Under the pieces are notes generated by a model. That model ran no database searches. It was not told where the DNA came from and was given only the letters and a program-made list of their open reading frames with translations. This document shows, piece after piece, positions 1 through 6,515 of a stretch of 15,509 nucleotides of DNA. Within the stretch, counting starts at the first letter, position 1; every line of letters starts with the position of its first letter. The position numbers and the translations under genes were made by a program. This stretch comes from Candidatus Baldrarchaeota archaeon (lineage in GTDB: Archaea > Asgardarchaeota > Baldrarchaeia > Baldrarchaeales > DXJG01): NCBI GenBank assembly GCA_030587435.1, contig JAUQZC010000163.1:1-15509 (forward strand), written 5' to 3'.

Positions 1-1211
1 CAATAGAAAACGCCCTAACTGCAGGAATAACGTCAACAGGAATCAACGTAGAACTCCTAGGAACACTACCAATACAAGTAACAAACTGGGCAACATGGCA
101 AGGAAACTACAAAGCAGGAATCGTAATAACAGCAAGTCACAACCCTCCAGAATACAATGGCGTTCGCTTCCGTCACAGCGATGGAACAGGATACATAGAT
201 GTAGAAAACGAAAAGGTGAAAGAAATATTCTATAAGGTAAACTTCAAACTAGCAAAATGGAACAAAATAGGAAAAATACGTCAACTAAACACGAAAGAAA
301 TAATTCATAAGTACATAGACTTCGCTTTAAAACATGTGAAGCCGGAAAGAAAAGTAAAAGTTGTCTTGGATCTAGGAAACGGTGCAGCAAGCTATGTAGC
401 ACCAGAACTCTTCAAAGAGGCTGGATGCGAGGTAATAACTATAAATGAAAAGCCAGATGGAACGTTTCCAGGAAGAACACCGGATCCCCTAGAAGATCCG
501 CTAGAAGAACTTAAAGAAACTGTTGTCCGTGAAAAAGCGGAACTAGGAGTAGCTTTTGACGGAGACGGAGACAGAGCAATAATGGTAGACGATCTAGGAA
601 GAAAAGTACAAACAGAGAAAGCAGGAATAATAATAGCAAAATACTTGCTCCAACGGAAAAGAGGAAAAATAGTTGCAAATATATCATGCAGCATGATAAT
701 AGAAGAGGAGCTAAGTAAAGTAGGAGGAGAAGTAGTTAGATGTAGAGTAGGAGATGTATTCGTAGCAAGAACAGCAAAAGAAAGTAATGCAATGTTTGGA
801 GTAGAAATATCAGCCCACTACTTCCTACCAATCTTCGGATTCTACTTCGATGACGCAATACTAGCCTCCCTACTAATGACAGAAATACTATCAAAAACAG
901 AAAGAAAACTAAGCCAACTGCTGAATGAAATACCAACATACCCATTAAAAAGAACAAACATACCCTGCCCAGACAAAATAAAATTCAAAATAACAGAACA
1001 ACTAAAAGAAGAACACGAAGAAAAAGGATACAAAGTAGACACAACAGACGGAGTAAAAATACTACTTGAAGATGCATGGATACTAATAAGACCATCAAAC
1101 ACAGAACCAAAAATAAGAATGACAATAGAAGCACACACAGCAAACAGACTAAACGAACTATTCAAACAATACACAGAAAAAATCAACAACCTAATACAAA
1201 AATCTTTCTGA
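1..1211 (+). CDS. Phosphomannomutase/phosphoglucomutase (alpha-D-phosphohexomutase), 5'-truncated by window edge
   Basis: Interconverts hexose 1- and 6-phosphates in the cytoplasm through a phosphoserine intermediate, feeding sugar-nucleotide and glycan synthesis. The frame is open from base 3, giving 402 visible residues of a family usually near 450, so roughly 50 N-terminal residues lie outside; the GTG at 216 is internal. Seen in order: active-site loop TASHNPPEYNG with the catalytic Ser at bases 135-137; metal loop DGDGDR from base 558; sugar-recognition loop EISAH from base 804; and the C-terminal phosphate-binding loop RPSNTEP near base 1090. All four domains' signature loops are therefore present. 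The sugar loop reads VEISAH where most members have GExSGH, so substrate preference (mannose, glucose or glucosamine phosphates) is open. The coding strand is very A-rich and T-poor. Identity of the superfamily is sure; exact substrate is not. Confidence 0.93.
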   Translation, partial: IENALTAGITSTGINVELLGTLPIQVTNWATWQGNYKAGIVITASHNPPEYNGVRFRHSDGTGYIDVENEKVKEIFYKVNFKLAKWNKIGKIRQLNTKEIIHKYIDFALKHVKPERKVKVVLDLGNGAASYVAPELFKEAGCEVITINEKPDGTFPGRTPDPLEDPLEELKETVVREKAELGVAFDGDGDRAIMVDDLGRKVQTEKAGIIIAKYLLQRKRGKIVANISCSMIIEEELSKVGGEVVRCRVGDVFVARTAKESNAMFGVEISAHYFLPIFGFYFDDAILASLLMTEILSKTERKLSQLLNEIPTYPLKRTNIPCPDKIKFKITEQLKEEHEEKGYKVDTTDGVKILLEDAWILIRPSNTEPKIRMTIEAHTANRLNELFKQYTEKINNLIQKSF

Positions 1212-1284
1212 ATTTTTCACAAAAACAACATCTTTAAAATTAAAAATCCTAGAAATTACAAGATGTAAACAAAATCCAAGTTGG

Positions 1285-1294
1285 TATAATTATA
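1285..1294 (+). promoter_or_regulatory. TATA-like box before the 1325 gene
   Basis: TATAATTATA lies 31-40 bases ahead of the ATG at 1325. With the usual archaeal spacing of about 25 bases the transcript would start only a few bases before the gene, giving a very short leader. Only a weak purine stretch (AAGGA, 1308-1312) could serve as ribosome site. The gap between the mutase and this gene is otherwise AT-rich with no recognisable feature. Confidence 0.4.
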
Positions 1295-1324
1295 AGAGTA
1301 AACTGTTAAGGATGTAATCTCGGT

Positions 1325-2107
1325 ATGTGTCAATACACTGTGCCCTCATCTATATCTGAGAAAGACCTAGTCAAATTAGCATTGAAAGTTGCTGGAAGAA
1401 TTTCATATAACGTTAAACTCCTGTGGATACCCTACCAAACATTAGAATGCACCATACTAACATTTGAAGGAAGAACTAAAAAAACAAAAACAGCACTAAA
1501 CGTAATGTTTCCAGATCATACTCTCAGTGACAAAGACCTCATCTTAATGTTCAGACCGAACTTTCTACGATATTCAAAAGTAAAGTATACAGATTTAAAT
1601 CTAACTCCGCTCCTATCAAACCTTCCACAGAAGAAAGCACCAATAAATACCACCGATCTTAAAAGTTTATCAAACAGAATAGTCAAATATGCAAGTATGA
1701 TTCAAAAAAATTTAACAAACTTAACTCCAATGATAAAACATCAATCTCAATCTGATATTATAAGTAGATTATTTTTACCTTCAATAAAAGATCTAACAAG
1801 ACTTACATCTCAGGAAGTAAGAAAAGTAGAAGATTTTATGGAAAGAGAATACGTAAAATTTGCTGCAATGAAACAAGTAATACAGATAGCCCTTAACATA
1901 ACAGGACTACCTCAACGTATCAGCTTTAAGAAAAAGGATAGTTTTTATCACCCATACCTAATTATAGGAGCAAATAAAGAATACTTCTTTGTAGACTTAG
2001 TTAAAAGGGGAAAAATAATTAAGAATTTCACAGAGGACCCTATTCTAACTAGAATACTTAAAGAAAACCCCATTGCAAAAGAAGAAATATTACATATATT
2101 AGAATGA
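1325..2107 (+). CDS. Hypothetical protein, 260 aa, unrecognised family
   Basis: I do not recognise this protein. It is predicted soluble: no signal peptide and no membrane helix. Three parts can be seen. Residues 1-100 look like a mixed alpha/beta domain with hydrophobic strands (VKLLWIPYQTLECTILTF) and a hinge rich in basic residues. Residues 110-185 are polar and helical, with many Leu/Ile/Lys/Ser residues. Residues 190-260 form a second compact alpha/beta unit with strands around HPYLIIGANKEYFFVDLVKRG. Cysteines are few (positions 2 and 42) and there is no metal-binding cluster. The ATG at 1325 is chosen because the frame has a promoter-like TATA just upstream. It stands alone, 113 bases after the mutase and about 140 bases before the next gene, so context gives no function. 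Confidence 0.7.
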   Translation: MCQYTVPSSISEKDLVKLALKVAGRISYNVKLLWIPYQTLECTILTFEGRTKKTKTALNVMFPDHTLSDKDLILMFRPNFLRYSKVKYTDLNLTPLLSNLPQKKAPINTTDLKSLSNRIVKYASMIQKNLTNLTPMIKHQSQSDIISRLFLPSIKDLTRLTSQEVRKVEDFMEREYVKFAAMKQVIQIALNITGLPQRISFKKKDSFYHPYLIIGANKEYFFVDLVKRGKIIKNFTEDPILTRILKENPIAKEEILHILE

Positions 2108-2148
2108 AGAACGTTTACACGTCAAAATAATAAAAAGGAAATCAAGAC

Positions 2149-2157
2149 TTTTAAATA
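2149..2157 (+). promoter_or_regulatory. Archaeal TATA box before the small membrane protein
   Basis: TTTTAAATA matches the archaeal TATA consensus well and is preceded by a purine-rich AAGAC stretch that could be a BRE. A start about 25 bases downstream would give a leader of 60-70 bases that contains the strong Shine-Dalgarno at 2233-2238. A poorer candidate is AAAATTTAA at 2191-2199. Confidence 0.45.
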
Positions 2158-2232
2158 CCCGAAATCACAAACCACACATAAACCAGACACAAAATTTAAG
2201 AAAAGCTAATTAGAAATAGCAGGAATTGTAAA

Positions 2233-2238
2233 GGAGGT
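2233..2238 (+). promoter_or_regulatory. Shine-Dalgarno GGAGGT that points to an ATT start
   Basis: GGAGGT sits in AAAGGAGGTAA, a near-perfect match to the 16S anti-Shine-Dalgarno. The following in-frame TAA (2238-2240) closes the frame upstream, and the only codon at ideal distance (8-base spacer) is ATT at 2247. The first ATG in frame (2286) is 47 bases away and would cut off the charged start of the membrane anchor. Confidence 0.6.
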
Positions 2239-2246
2239 AAAGAAAC

Positions 2247-2735
2247 ATTACATACAAAAAATTATTCGTAATCGGCATTATACTAATGATATGCGGAATT
2301 CTACTATCACTATGCGCTATGTACTCAATACCCCATGAACGTCACGAGACTGGAATACAGAAGCTAGGAAAGGGAGAATATTACATTATAAACCCGCCAG
2401 AAATAAATGGAATATATTTTGTAACTAGTTCTAAACTAACCATAAATCTATATCAAAATGGGTCTATCGAACTATTCATCGGTAAGGAGAAGATAATTAT
2501 GGTATCATATGGAAATGCAACGAATATAATTGACCTAAACTGTTCAATAAACCCCGTACTGGTATATGTGACCGAAGCTAGAGATGAAATAATAATTGAA
2601 TACGATTACCATGTGATGTACAATTTAAAACCATTTGCTTGGCTAGTTATACCTGCAATTATATGTGCAACACTCGGGACAATACTTACCTCCCTGACGG
2701 CAATCTCGATCCTAGCCCTTAATAAAATCGAGTAA
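2247..2735 (+). CDS. Small membrane protein with two anchors and an external domain, probable ATT start
   Basis: No family is recognised. From the ATT at 2247 the protein has 162 residues. It starts with a short basic segment (TYKK) and a hydrophobic helix (about residues 5-27, LFVIGIILMICGILLSLCAMY), continues with about 100 polar, beta-rich residues containing several N-x-S/T sites (for example NGS, NAT, NCS), and ends with a second long hydrophobic helix (about 130-158) and a short tail. This predicts a membrane protein with both ends inside and the middle outside the cell. The start rests on the Shine-Dalgarno spacing and on the need for the basic residues before the first helix; if the ATG at 2286 were used the protein would have 149 residues and a stunted first helix. 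It has its own promoter-like box and lies directly upstream of the ABC importer, but it is separated by 145 bases with another promoter, so a link to transport is only possible, not shown. Confidence 0.65.
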   Translation: MTYKKLFVIGIILMICGILLSLCAMYSIPHERHETGIQKLGKGEYYIINPPEINGIYFVTSSKLTINLYQNGSIELFIGKEKIIMVSYGNATNIIDLNCSINPVLVYVTEARDEIIIEYDYHVMYNLKPFAWLVIPAIICATLGTILTSLTAISILALNKIE

Positions 2736-2807
2736 CATTAAAGATAAAGTAATAAATTCAGCTAAATAAATATCTCTAAACGTTATTTCGTTTCAATCAC
2801 CATAAAA

Positions 2808-2815
2808 TTTAAATA
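2808..2815 (+). promoter_or_regulatory. TATA box for the solute-binding protein gene
   Basis: TTTAAATA, preceded by the A-rich CCATAAAA that could act as BRE, lies about 66 bases before the ATG at 2881. Predicted leader is about 40-45 bases and ends in the GGAGGA ribosome site. Confidence 0.5.
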
Positions 2816-2867
2816 ATTTTTTGTGATAAGGATAATACAAAAGTCTTGACACGTTTCTCTACAACTT

Positions 2868-2873
2868 GGAGGA
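2868..2873 (+). promoter_or_regulatory. Shine-Dalgarno GGAGGA deciding the start at 2881
   Basis: GGAGGA stands seven bases before ATG 2881. A longer reading from TTG at 2866 would put the ribosome site inside the gene and is therefore unlikely. A second ATG at 2896 has GGGAGATGG before it and starts exactly at the signal peptide (MKKG), so it is the alternative. Confidence 0.6.
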
Positions 2874-2880
2874 GAAAGTA

Positions 2881-5289
2881 ATGGGAGATGGGTTAATGAA
2901 AAAGGGGATTGTAGTCTTCATGCTTGCCCTGCTACTGTTGTCAGTGGCTTCCATGACACTTCAAACATCGATAGCAACACCAGAAGAGGAGAAAGGACCA
3001 CCCCTAGACAAGATAATATGGACTGTCGAAACCAACCGAGAAGTCGCCATCAAAAAGGTTGTCTCAGGAGATATTGATGTTTTCCTATTTGGCTCTCCTT
3101 GGAAATTCTACGAAAAACTATCAGAGGAAGACCGCGCCAAGTTAACACTAGTAAAAGCTTCCTCTAGCTTAGCGTGTCTCGAACCAAATTGGGCCGGAGC
3201 ACTTGAATATGGAATCAACGACACAATCTACCCAGCCATTGTTAACGTAACTGGCGGTGAAGGTGAAAGCTACAGGGAAGATGGAATATACTTCAACCCC
3301 TTTGCGATAAGAGAAATACGATACGCATTAAACTGGTTAATAAACAGAGAGGAAATAGTCGAAACAGTACTCGGTGGTAGTGGCGCGCCCATGCTCGGTG
3401 CCATAGGACCATCACACCCAGCAAATGCCTCACTGTACAAAATATATCAACAACTTGGTCTATCACCAGAAGGAAATCCCACTAAATCAAAAGCTATGTT
3501 AGACGAAGCCCTAGAGAAAATCAACAACACATGGAAAGATATGGGAGCACCATACAGAGTTAGAAGAGACGCAGAAGGATGGCTAGAATTCTACGACGGA
3601 ACACAGTGGAAAGATGTAGAAATAAACTTCTTCATAAGAATCGAAGACGAAAGACATGAACTAGGACTACACGTAGCACAAGTAATAGAAAACCAATGGA
3701 AAATAAAAGTAAATGAATACGAATACGACAGAACTGTTGTAAACACAGTAATTTACGGATCCGATCCACTTGCATACCAATGGGATCTATATACAGGTGG
3801 CTGGCAATCAACCGCAGAGGAAGCATACCCAGATGGCAACCTACTTTGGTACTACTTCTTCACAACGTTCTACAAGATGCCACCTGGACAGGCAGCCAAT
3901 GCAAGTATAGCAGATGTAGGTTGGAAACTATACCTAGGCTTATTCGAAAATGAGACAGTATACTGGGATCTCTGTGAGAAATTGTTAGCTATGGGAATAC
4001 AGGAAGGATTCAGAGTATTCGTTTATGAAACCTGGGAATACTATCCAGTAAACAAGGAAAGAGTCAATAATATAGCAGCTGGTATATCAACTGGTCTAGC
4101 AACTATCTGGCCTTTCAGAACAGCCAGTACGCCAGACGGGGTTTTAAGAGTTGCAGAGTTCTCATCTGCAGGAGCTCTTTTCATGAGTGCATGGAACCCA
4201 GTTGGAGGGTTTGAAGATGTTTATTCAGAGTACATGTGGAAATGCCTACGAGACTACGGTATGTGGACTGACCCACTAACAGGAGAATATGTTCCAGTCA
4301 GGTTAAATTGGACCGTAACAAAGGACTATGAAATCGATCCAGTGGAAGGTGAATTCGTAGGGAAACTTGACGTACCAACAACTGCCATGGTATATAACAC
4401 CACGACAAACAAGTGGGAAAATGTTGGAAGCGGTGTTAAGGCATGTGCTAAAGTTGTTTTCAACTACGCATTTAGCAAGTGGCACAATGGTATACCAATG
4501 GACATGAGCGACGTACTGGCTACAATAGCATTCTACTGGGAATGGGCCTTTGAGGACGAGGAAGGCGACCCATTCTATCACGAAGAACTCGATTATCTAC
4601 AAAATTACTTCGCTATGATGAAAGGTTTCGAAGTAATAAATGAAACTGCCTTGGCGGTGTATACTGATTACATATTCACAATTGACGATAGTGTGATAGC
4701 TAGTTACTGTGAATGGTGGCCAACAGTTCCATGGGAAGTTCTTACGGTAATGGAATACTGTGTTGTGAATGGTGGACCAGCAACTGGAAAAACATATGAC
4801 TGGACAGAATACTACGAAGAATATGGCAAAGAAGAATGGATAGACATGTTAAATCTCATGCACGTATCAGACTACAAATCCGCAGCAGAACTCATAAACA
4901 GTACTGAACCAGTTCACTGGTTTAAACCGAATTATACCAAATACGGTGATTATACTCCAACAGATGACGAGTGCAAGACAAGATGGGAGACATTATTAAG
5001 CTGGATTGACGAATATGAACACATTTGCATAAGCAACGGACCATACGTGTTAGTTAAATGGGACCCTGTTGCGCGTTACCTAGAAATGGATGCGTTCAGA
5101 GATGAAACATACCCATTTGGTCCAGACTACTGGCTAAACAAACTACCAGAGGAAAGTATATTAAATCCAGGGGTTCCAGAGGAGGAAGCTCCACCAGAAC
5201 GCAAGTTCCCACTACTCTGGGTTGGCGTCGGTGTCGCGGCAGTCGTTATAGTGATAGTTGCTGCGGTGGTTCTACGTAAAAAACCATAA
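2881..5289 (+). CDS. ABC importer solute-binding protein, family 5 (Dpp/Opp type), membrane-anchored, permuted domain order
   Basis: Extracellular receptor that captures peptides or oligosaccharides for the permeases encoded downstream. From ATG 2881 it has 802 residues, against about 520-600 for bacterial relatives. A signal peptide (MKKGIVVFMLALLLL, from residue 6) is followed by the mature protein; a C-terminal membrane helix (about 776-798, LLWVGVGVAAVVIVIVAAVV) with an RKKP tail anchors it outside the cell, an archaeal habit. Family 5 marks are present but in unusual order: DKIIWTVETN and GDIDVFLFG (about 43-70), NPFAIREIRYALNWLINREE (about 139), GGWQ...YPDGN (about 305), then the normally N-terminal WNPVGGFEDVYS (about 437), KWHNGIPMDMSDV (about 532) and SNGPYVLVKWDP...PDYW (about 717-747). 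The sequence is very rich in Trp and Tyr, which would suit sugar ligands, but substrate is undecided; related archaeal Dpp/Opp systems carry either peptides or oligosaccharides. Confidence 0.92.
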   Translation: MGDGLMKKGIVVFMLALLLLSVASMTLQTSIATPEEEKGPPLDKIIWTVETNREVAIKKVVSGDIDVFLFGSPWKFYEKLSEEDRAKLTLVKASSSLACLEPNWAGALEYGINDTIYPAIVNVTGGEGESYREDGIYFNPFAIREIRYALNWLINREEIVETVLGGSGAPMLGAIGPSHPANASLYKIYQQLGLSPEGNPTKSKAMLDEALEKINNTWKDMGAPYRVRRDAEGWLEFYDGTQWKDVEINFFIRIEDERHELGLHVAQVIENQWKIKVNEYEYDRTVVNTVIYGSDPLAYQWDLYTGGWQSTAEEAYPDGNLLWYYFFTTFYKMPPGQAANASIADVGWKLYLGLFENETVYWDLCEKLLAMGIQEGFRVFVYETWEYYPVNKERVNNIAAGISTGLATIWPFRTASTPDGVLRVAEFSSAGALFMSAWNPVGGFEDVYSEYMWKCLRDYGMWTDPLTGEYVPVRLNWTVTKDYEIDPVEGEFVGKLDVPTTAMVYNTTTNKWENVGSGVKACAKVVFNYAFSKWHNGIPMDMSDVLATIAFYWEWAFEDEEGDPFYHEELDYLQNYFAMMKGFEVINETALAVYTDYIFTIDDSVIASYCEWWPTVPWEVLTVMEYCVVNGGPATGKTYDWTEYYEEYGKEEWIDMLNLMHVSDYKSAAELINSTEPVHWFKPNYTKYGDYTPTDDECKTRWETLLSWIDEYEHICISNGPYVLVKWDPVARYLEMDAFRDETYPFGPDYWLNKLPEESILNPGVPEEEAPPERKFPLLWVGVGVAAVVIVIVAAVVLRKKP

Positions 5290-5330
5290 TTTTCCTCAAA
5301 TTTCTTTTTTATTTAATTTTTCTTTGTTGT
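5290..5330 (+). terminator. T-rich archaeal terminator after the binding-protein gene
   Basis: Directly after the TAA the coding strand runs through several T tracts (TTTT, TTTCTTTTTT, ATTTAATTTT, TCTTTG). Archaeal RNA polymerase terminates at such tracts without a hairpin. Partial termination here would give more receptor than permease, as needed for this kind of importer. Confidence 0.5.
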
Positions 5331-5375
5331 ATTATGTTTTAGATAGTCTAAAACCCTATGGAAGCCATCGTAAAG

Positions 5376-5384
5376 TTTATATTA
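5376..5384 (+). promoter_or_regulatory. BRE/TATA promoter for the permease-ATPase unit
   Basis: TTTATATTA, preceded by CGTAAAG as a possible BRE, lies 32-40 bases before the ATG at 5416. The expected transcript start is about 5403-5408, giving a leader of about ten bases. It would let the permease and ATPase genes be transcribed separately from the receptor gene. Confidence 0.5.
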
Positions 5385-5415
5385 TCGATTTTAAAGTCTT
5401 TTCTGGGGATATAGA

Positions 5416-6498
5416 ATGGGTTACGGGAAATACGTCTTATTCAGAATCGTAAACTTAATCATAGTCTTGGGTATAGTGACGCTAATGACAGCTGCCATAT
5501 TTGATTCTGCAATGACTCAAATTTTAGAGGCCCAAATTAATGAGATGGTTCAAAACGATCTTATACAATACATTGAGAGTATGAAAGCATCAGGGAAGAC
5601 ACCAACTCAAGAGGAACTGAGGGAATATGAGAAGTCCAGAATAGAGCTATATAGAAAACGATACGGACTCGATAAACCTTTTTGGATTAGAATACTTTAT
5701 AGGGTGCGCGATGTTATGACATTTAATTTGGGGGAGGCAACATCACCCCAAATATCTTTTGCTGGTTCACGGGAAGTTAAGACAATAATACTTGGCTATC
5801 TGCCAAATACTGTGTTTTTGTTCACGACTGGAACCTTGATAACCATCCTAATTGGTCTCCTCATAGGGCTTCAAATAGCAAAGAGAGTTGGAAGTTTTGT
5901 AGATAGATTGGTATCAATACTTGCAATGGTATCGAACAGTCTTCCAATGTGGTGGACTGGGCTTTTACTGATATTTCTGTTTGCTTTTCAGTTAAGAATA
6001 TTTCCAGCAGGAGGGTTACATACTATACCTCCCCCAGAAGATAAACTACTATACATAATTGACTTTTTATGGCATTTAACATTACCTTTGCTTACAATTG
6101 TACTAGTCAGTTTTGGAGGATGGGCATACATTATAAGAAACTTGGTAATAGGAACATTACAGCAAGATTTCGTAATGGCGGCGAGAGCTAAAGGTATACC
6201 TGAAAGAAAAGTTTTATATGGACATGTTTTAAGAGCTGTAAGTCCGTCAATTGTCACCATGAGTATCTTAAGCATAGTGAATTCGTTATGGGGTGCAATG
6301 ATTACGGAAGGAATATTTAACTGGCCTGGAATAGGGAGATTATACTGGGTTGCTTTAGAAACAAACGATATGGCCATAATAATTGGTTTAACATACGTTT
6401 TTACTTTGATTTGGCTTGTTGCCTTGATAATTATAGATCTCCTCTATGGATTACTTGATCCAAGGGTCAAGGTTGGCATTGGGACAACATCATCGTGA
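5416..6498 (+). CDS. Dpp/Opp-type ABC transporter permease, DppB family
   Basis: One of the two channel-forming membrane subunits of the importer. It has 360 residues. The first helix (about 10-30) is followed by an outer segment of about 95 residues that contains a charged, probably helical stretch (SGKTPTQEELREYEKSRIEL) before the family mark YGLDKPFW; this stretch is longer than in bacterial DppB. The five remaining helices follow from about residue 122. The cytoplasmic EAA loop that docks on the ATPase is AARAKGIPERKVLYGHVLR (about 253-271), and GIFNWPGIGRL after it is typical of the family. Start at ATG 5416; the leader has only a weak GGGGAT as ribosome site. The gene overlaps permease C's longest frame by four bases (GTGA). 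Family assignment is firm; substrate is unknown. Confidence 0.93.
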   Translation: MGYGKYVLFRIVNLIIVLGIVTLMTAAIFDSAMTQILEAQINEMVQNDLIQYIESMKASGKTPTQEELREYEKSRIELYRKRYGLDKPFWIRILYRVRDVMTFNLGEATSPQISFAGSREVKTIILGYLPNTVFLFTTGTLITILIGLLIGLQIAKRVGSFVDRLVSILAMVSNSLPMWWTGLLLIFLFAFQLRIFPAGGLHTIPPPEDKLLYIIDFLWHLTLPLLTIVLVSFGGWAYIIRNLVIGTLQQDFVMAARAKGIPERKVLYGHVLRAVSPSIVTMSILSIVNSLWGAMITEGIFNWPGIGRLYWVALETNDMAIIIGLTYVFTLIWLVALIIIDLLYGLLDPRVKVGIGTTSS

Positions 6499-6501
6499 AA
6501 A

Positions 6502-6508
6502 GAGGTGA
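6502..6508 (+). promoter_or_regulatory. Shine-Dalgarno GAGGTGA deciding the TTG start of permease C
   Basis: GAGGTGA is an exact seven-base match to the anti-Shine-Dalgarno and lies seven bases ahead of TTG 6516. The GTG at 6495, which overlaps the upstream stop, has no such site before it. Confidence 0.6.
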
Positions 6509-6515
6509 CATCCCA

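Noticed and set aside
216..1211. Hexomutase starting at GTG 216
   Set aside because: The frame is open to the left edge and contains the catalytic TASHNP loop upstream of 216, so the gene is simply cut by the window.
2778..2793. Short inverted repeat AAACG...CGTTT before the receptor promoter
   Set aside because: A five-base stem with six-base loop in AT-rich DNA is expected by chance; not enough for an operator call.
5258..5452. 64-codon plus frame across the receptor gene's end
   Set aside because: It spans the terminator tract, overlaps two well-supported genes and has low-complexity content; no ribosome site.
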